Positions 62,318-64,000 of a DNA stretch of 64,000 nucleotides are shown here, one piece after another. The position numbers and the translations under genes were made by a program. This DNA comes from Streptomyces sp. SID8352 (GTDB lineage Bacteria > Actinomycetota > Actinomycetes > Streptomycetales > Streptomycetaceae), in assembly GCF_009862265.1 (NCBI RefSeq), contig NZ_WWGX01000023.1, positions 1-64,000 on the forward strand. Reading direction: 5' to 3'. Each line of letters opens with the position of its first letter. Within the stretch, counting starts at the first letter, position 1. A model generated the notes under the pieces. That model saw only the letters and a list, made by a program, of their open reading frames with translations, was not told the origin of the DNA and did no database searches.

Positions 62318-62338
62318 AGATATCTTGATGTCGAGCAA
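62318..62338. promoter_or_regulatory. Candidate regulator site upstream of icd
   Basis: GAGATATCTTGATGTCGAGC is a partial dyad in an otherwise GC-rich promoter, about 30 bp before the icd start. It resembles sites of the MarR-family regulator TamR, reported to act on citrate-cycle genes in Streptomyces. The assignment is from memory of the motif and is inference. Confidence 0.35.
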
Positions 62339-62365
62339 TGTTGCAGACGTGGAGCGGAGCACCCG

Positions 62366-64000
<1,635 letters not shown>

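Overview
The window is very GC-rich, with strong third-position G/C bias, GTG starts, large intergenic hairpins and gene families typical of Streptomyces: hutI, a SpoIIE-type phosphatase with GAF and ATPase domains, a DevS/DevR-like pair, Acg-type nitroreductase and monomeric isocitrate dehydrogenase. It reads as a Streptomyces chromosome segment in which core genes at both edges (hutI left, icd right) enclose accessory DNA. No tRNA, rRNA or CRISPR was seen.

Layout. (1) 1-3046: 3' end of hutI, a decayed IS3-family transposase tail, and a frameshifted IS4-type element with about 41-bp terminal inverted repeats. (2) 3047-11850: a visibly less GC-rich catabolic or uptake cluster. An IclR regulator fused to a RidA domain is divergent from a metal-dependent hydrolase (DUF6282-like). 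Downstream are a nitrate/sulfonate/taurine-type ABC transporter (ATPase, permease, lipoprotein), a 4,5-dihydroxyphthalate-decarboxylase-like protein, an amidase and a HisC-like aminotransferase, mostly coupled by 4-base overlaps. The substrate is unknown; amidase plus aminotransferase plus RidA suggest a nitrogenous compound. (3) 11851-12960: decayed DNA with a 145-bp MITE-like element flanked by CTAG.

(4) 12980-37832: the most interesting region, a probable natural-product gene cluster without PKS or NRPS genes. A leftward operon encodes an ATP-grasp ligase, a DUF1611 protein, a second ATP-grasp ligase, a heme-oxygenase-like diiron protein, a PhyH-type dioxygenase, a PhzF-like isomerase and an LLM flavin monooxygenase. 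Rightward genes encode a flavin reductase, an EPSP-synthase-like enolpyruvyl transferase with an altered active site, a HisC-like aminotransferase and a regulator made of two LuxR helix-turn-helix domains. An alpha/beta hydrolase, an HxlR regulator, an SDR-like protein, a third ATP-grasp ligase and an MFS exporter complete it. A near-duplicate leader of about 170 bp precedes both the flavin reductase and the enolpyruvyl transferase. A 6.2-kb Tn3-family transposon (27106-33308) with near-identical ends, a frameshifted transposase, a MerR/membrane-protein pair and a frameshifted recombinase interrupts the cluster.

(5) 38004-46058: a membrane metallophosphoesterase, an unrecognised protein, a LysR regulator, an anti-sigma-like ATPase, an aminopeptidase P, a degenerate stretch, and a leader-peptide/terminator arrangement before an ACT-like gene. 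(6) 46624-59872: a secreted amidase, then a hypoxia/redox-stress block resembling the DevR/OsdR regulon: PPOX flavoprotein, Acg-type nitroreductase, CopD-like membrane protein, a multicopper oxidase remnant, flavohemoprotein, GAF histidine kinase, cyclic-nucleotide-binding protein, LuxR-type response regulator and SpoIIE phosphatase. Palindromes of the form GGGCCG-NN-CGGCCC recur in its promoter regions. (7) 60212-64000: an ABC exporter and the 5' three-quarters of icd.
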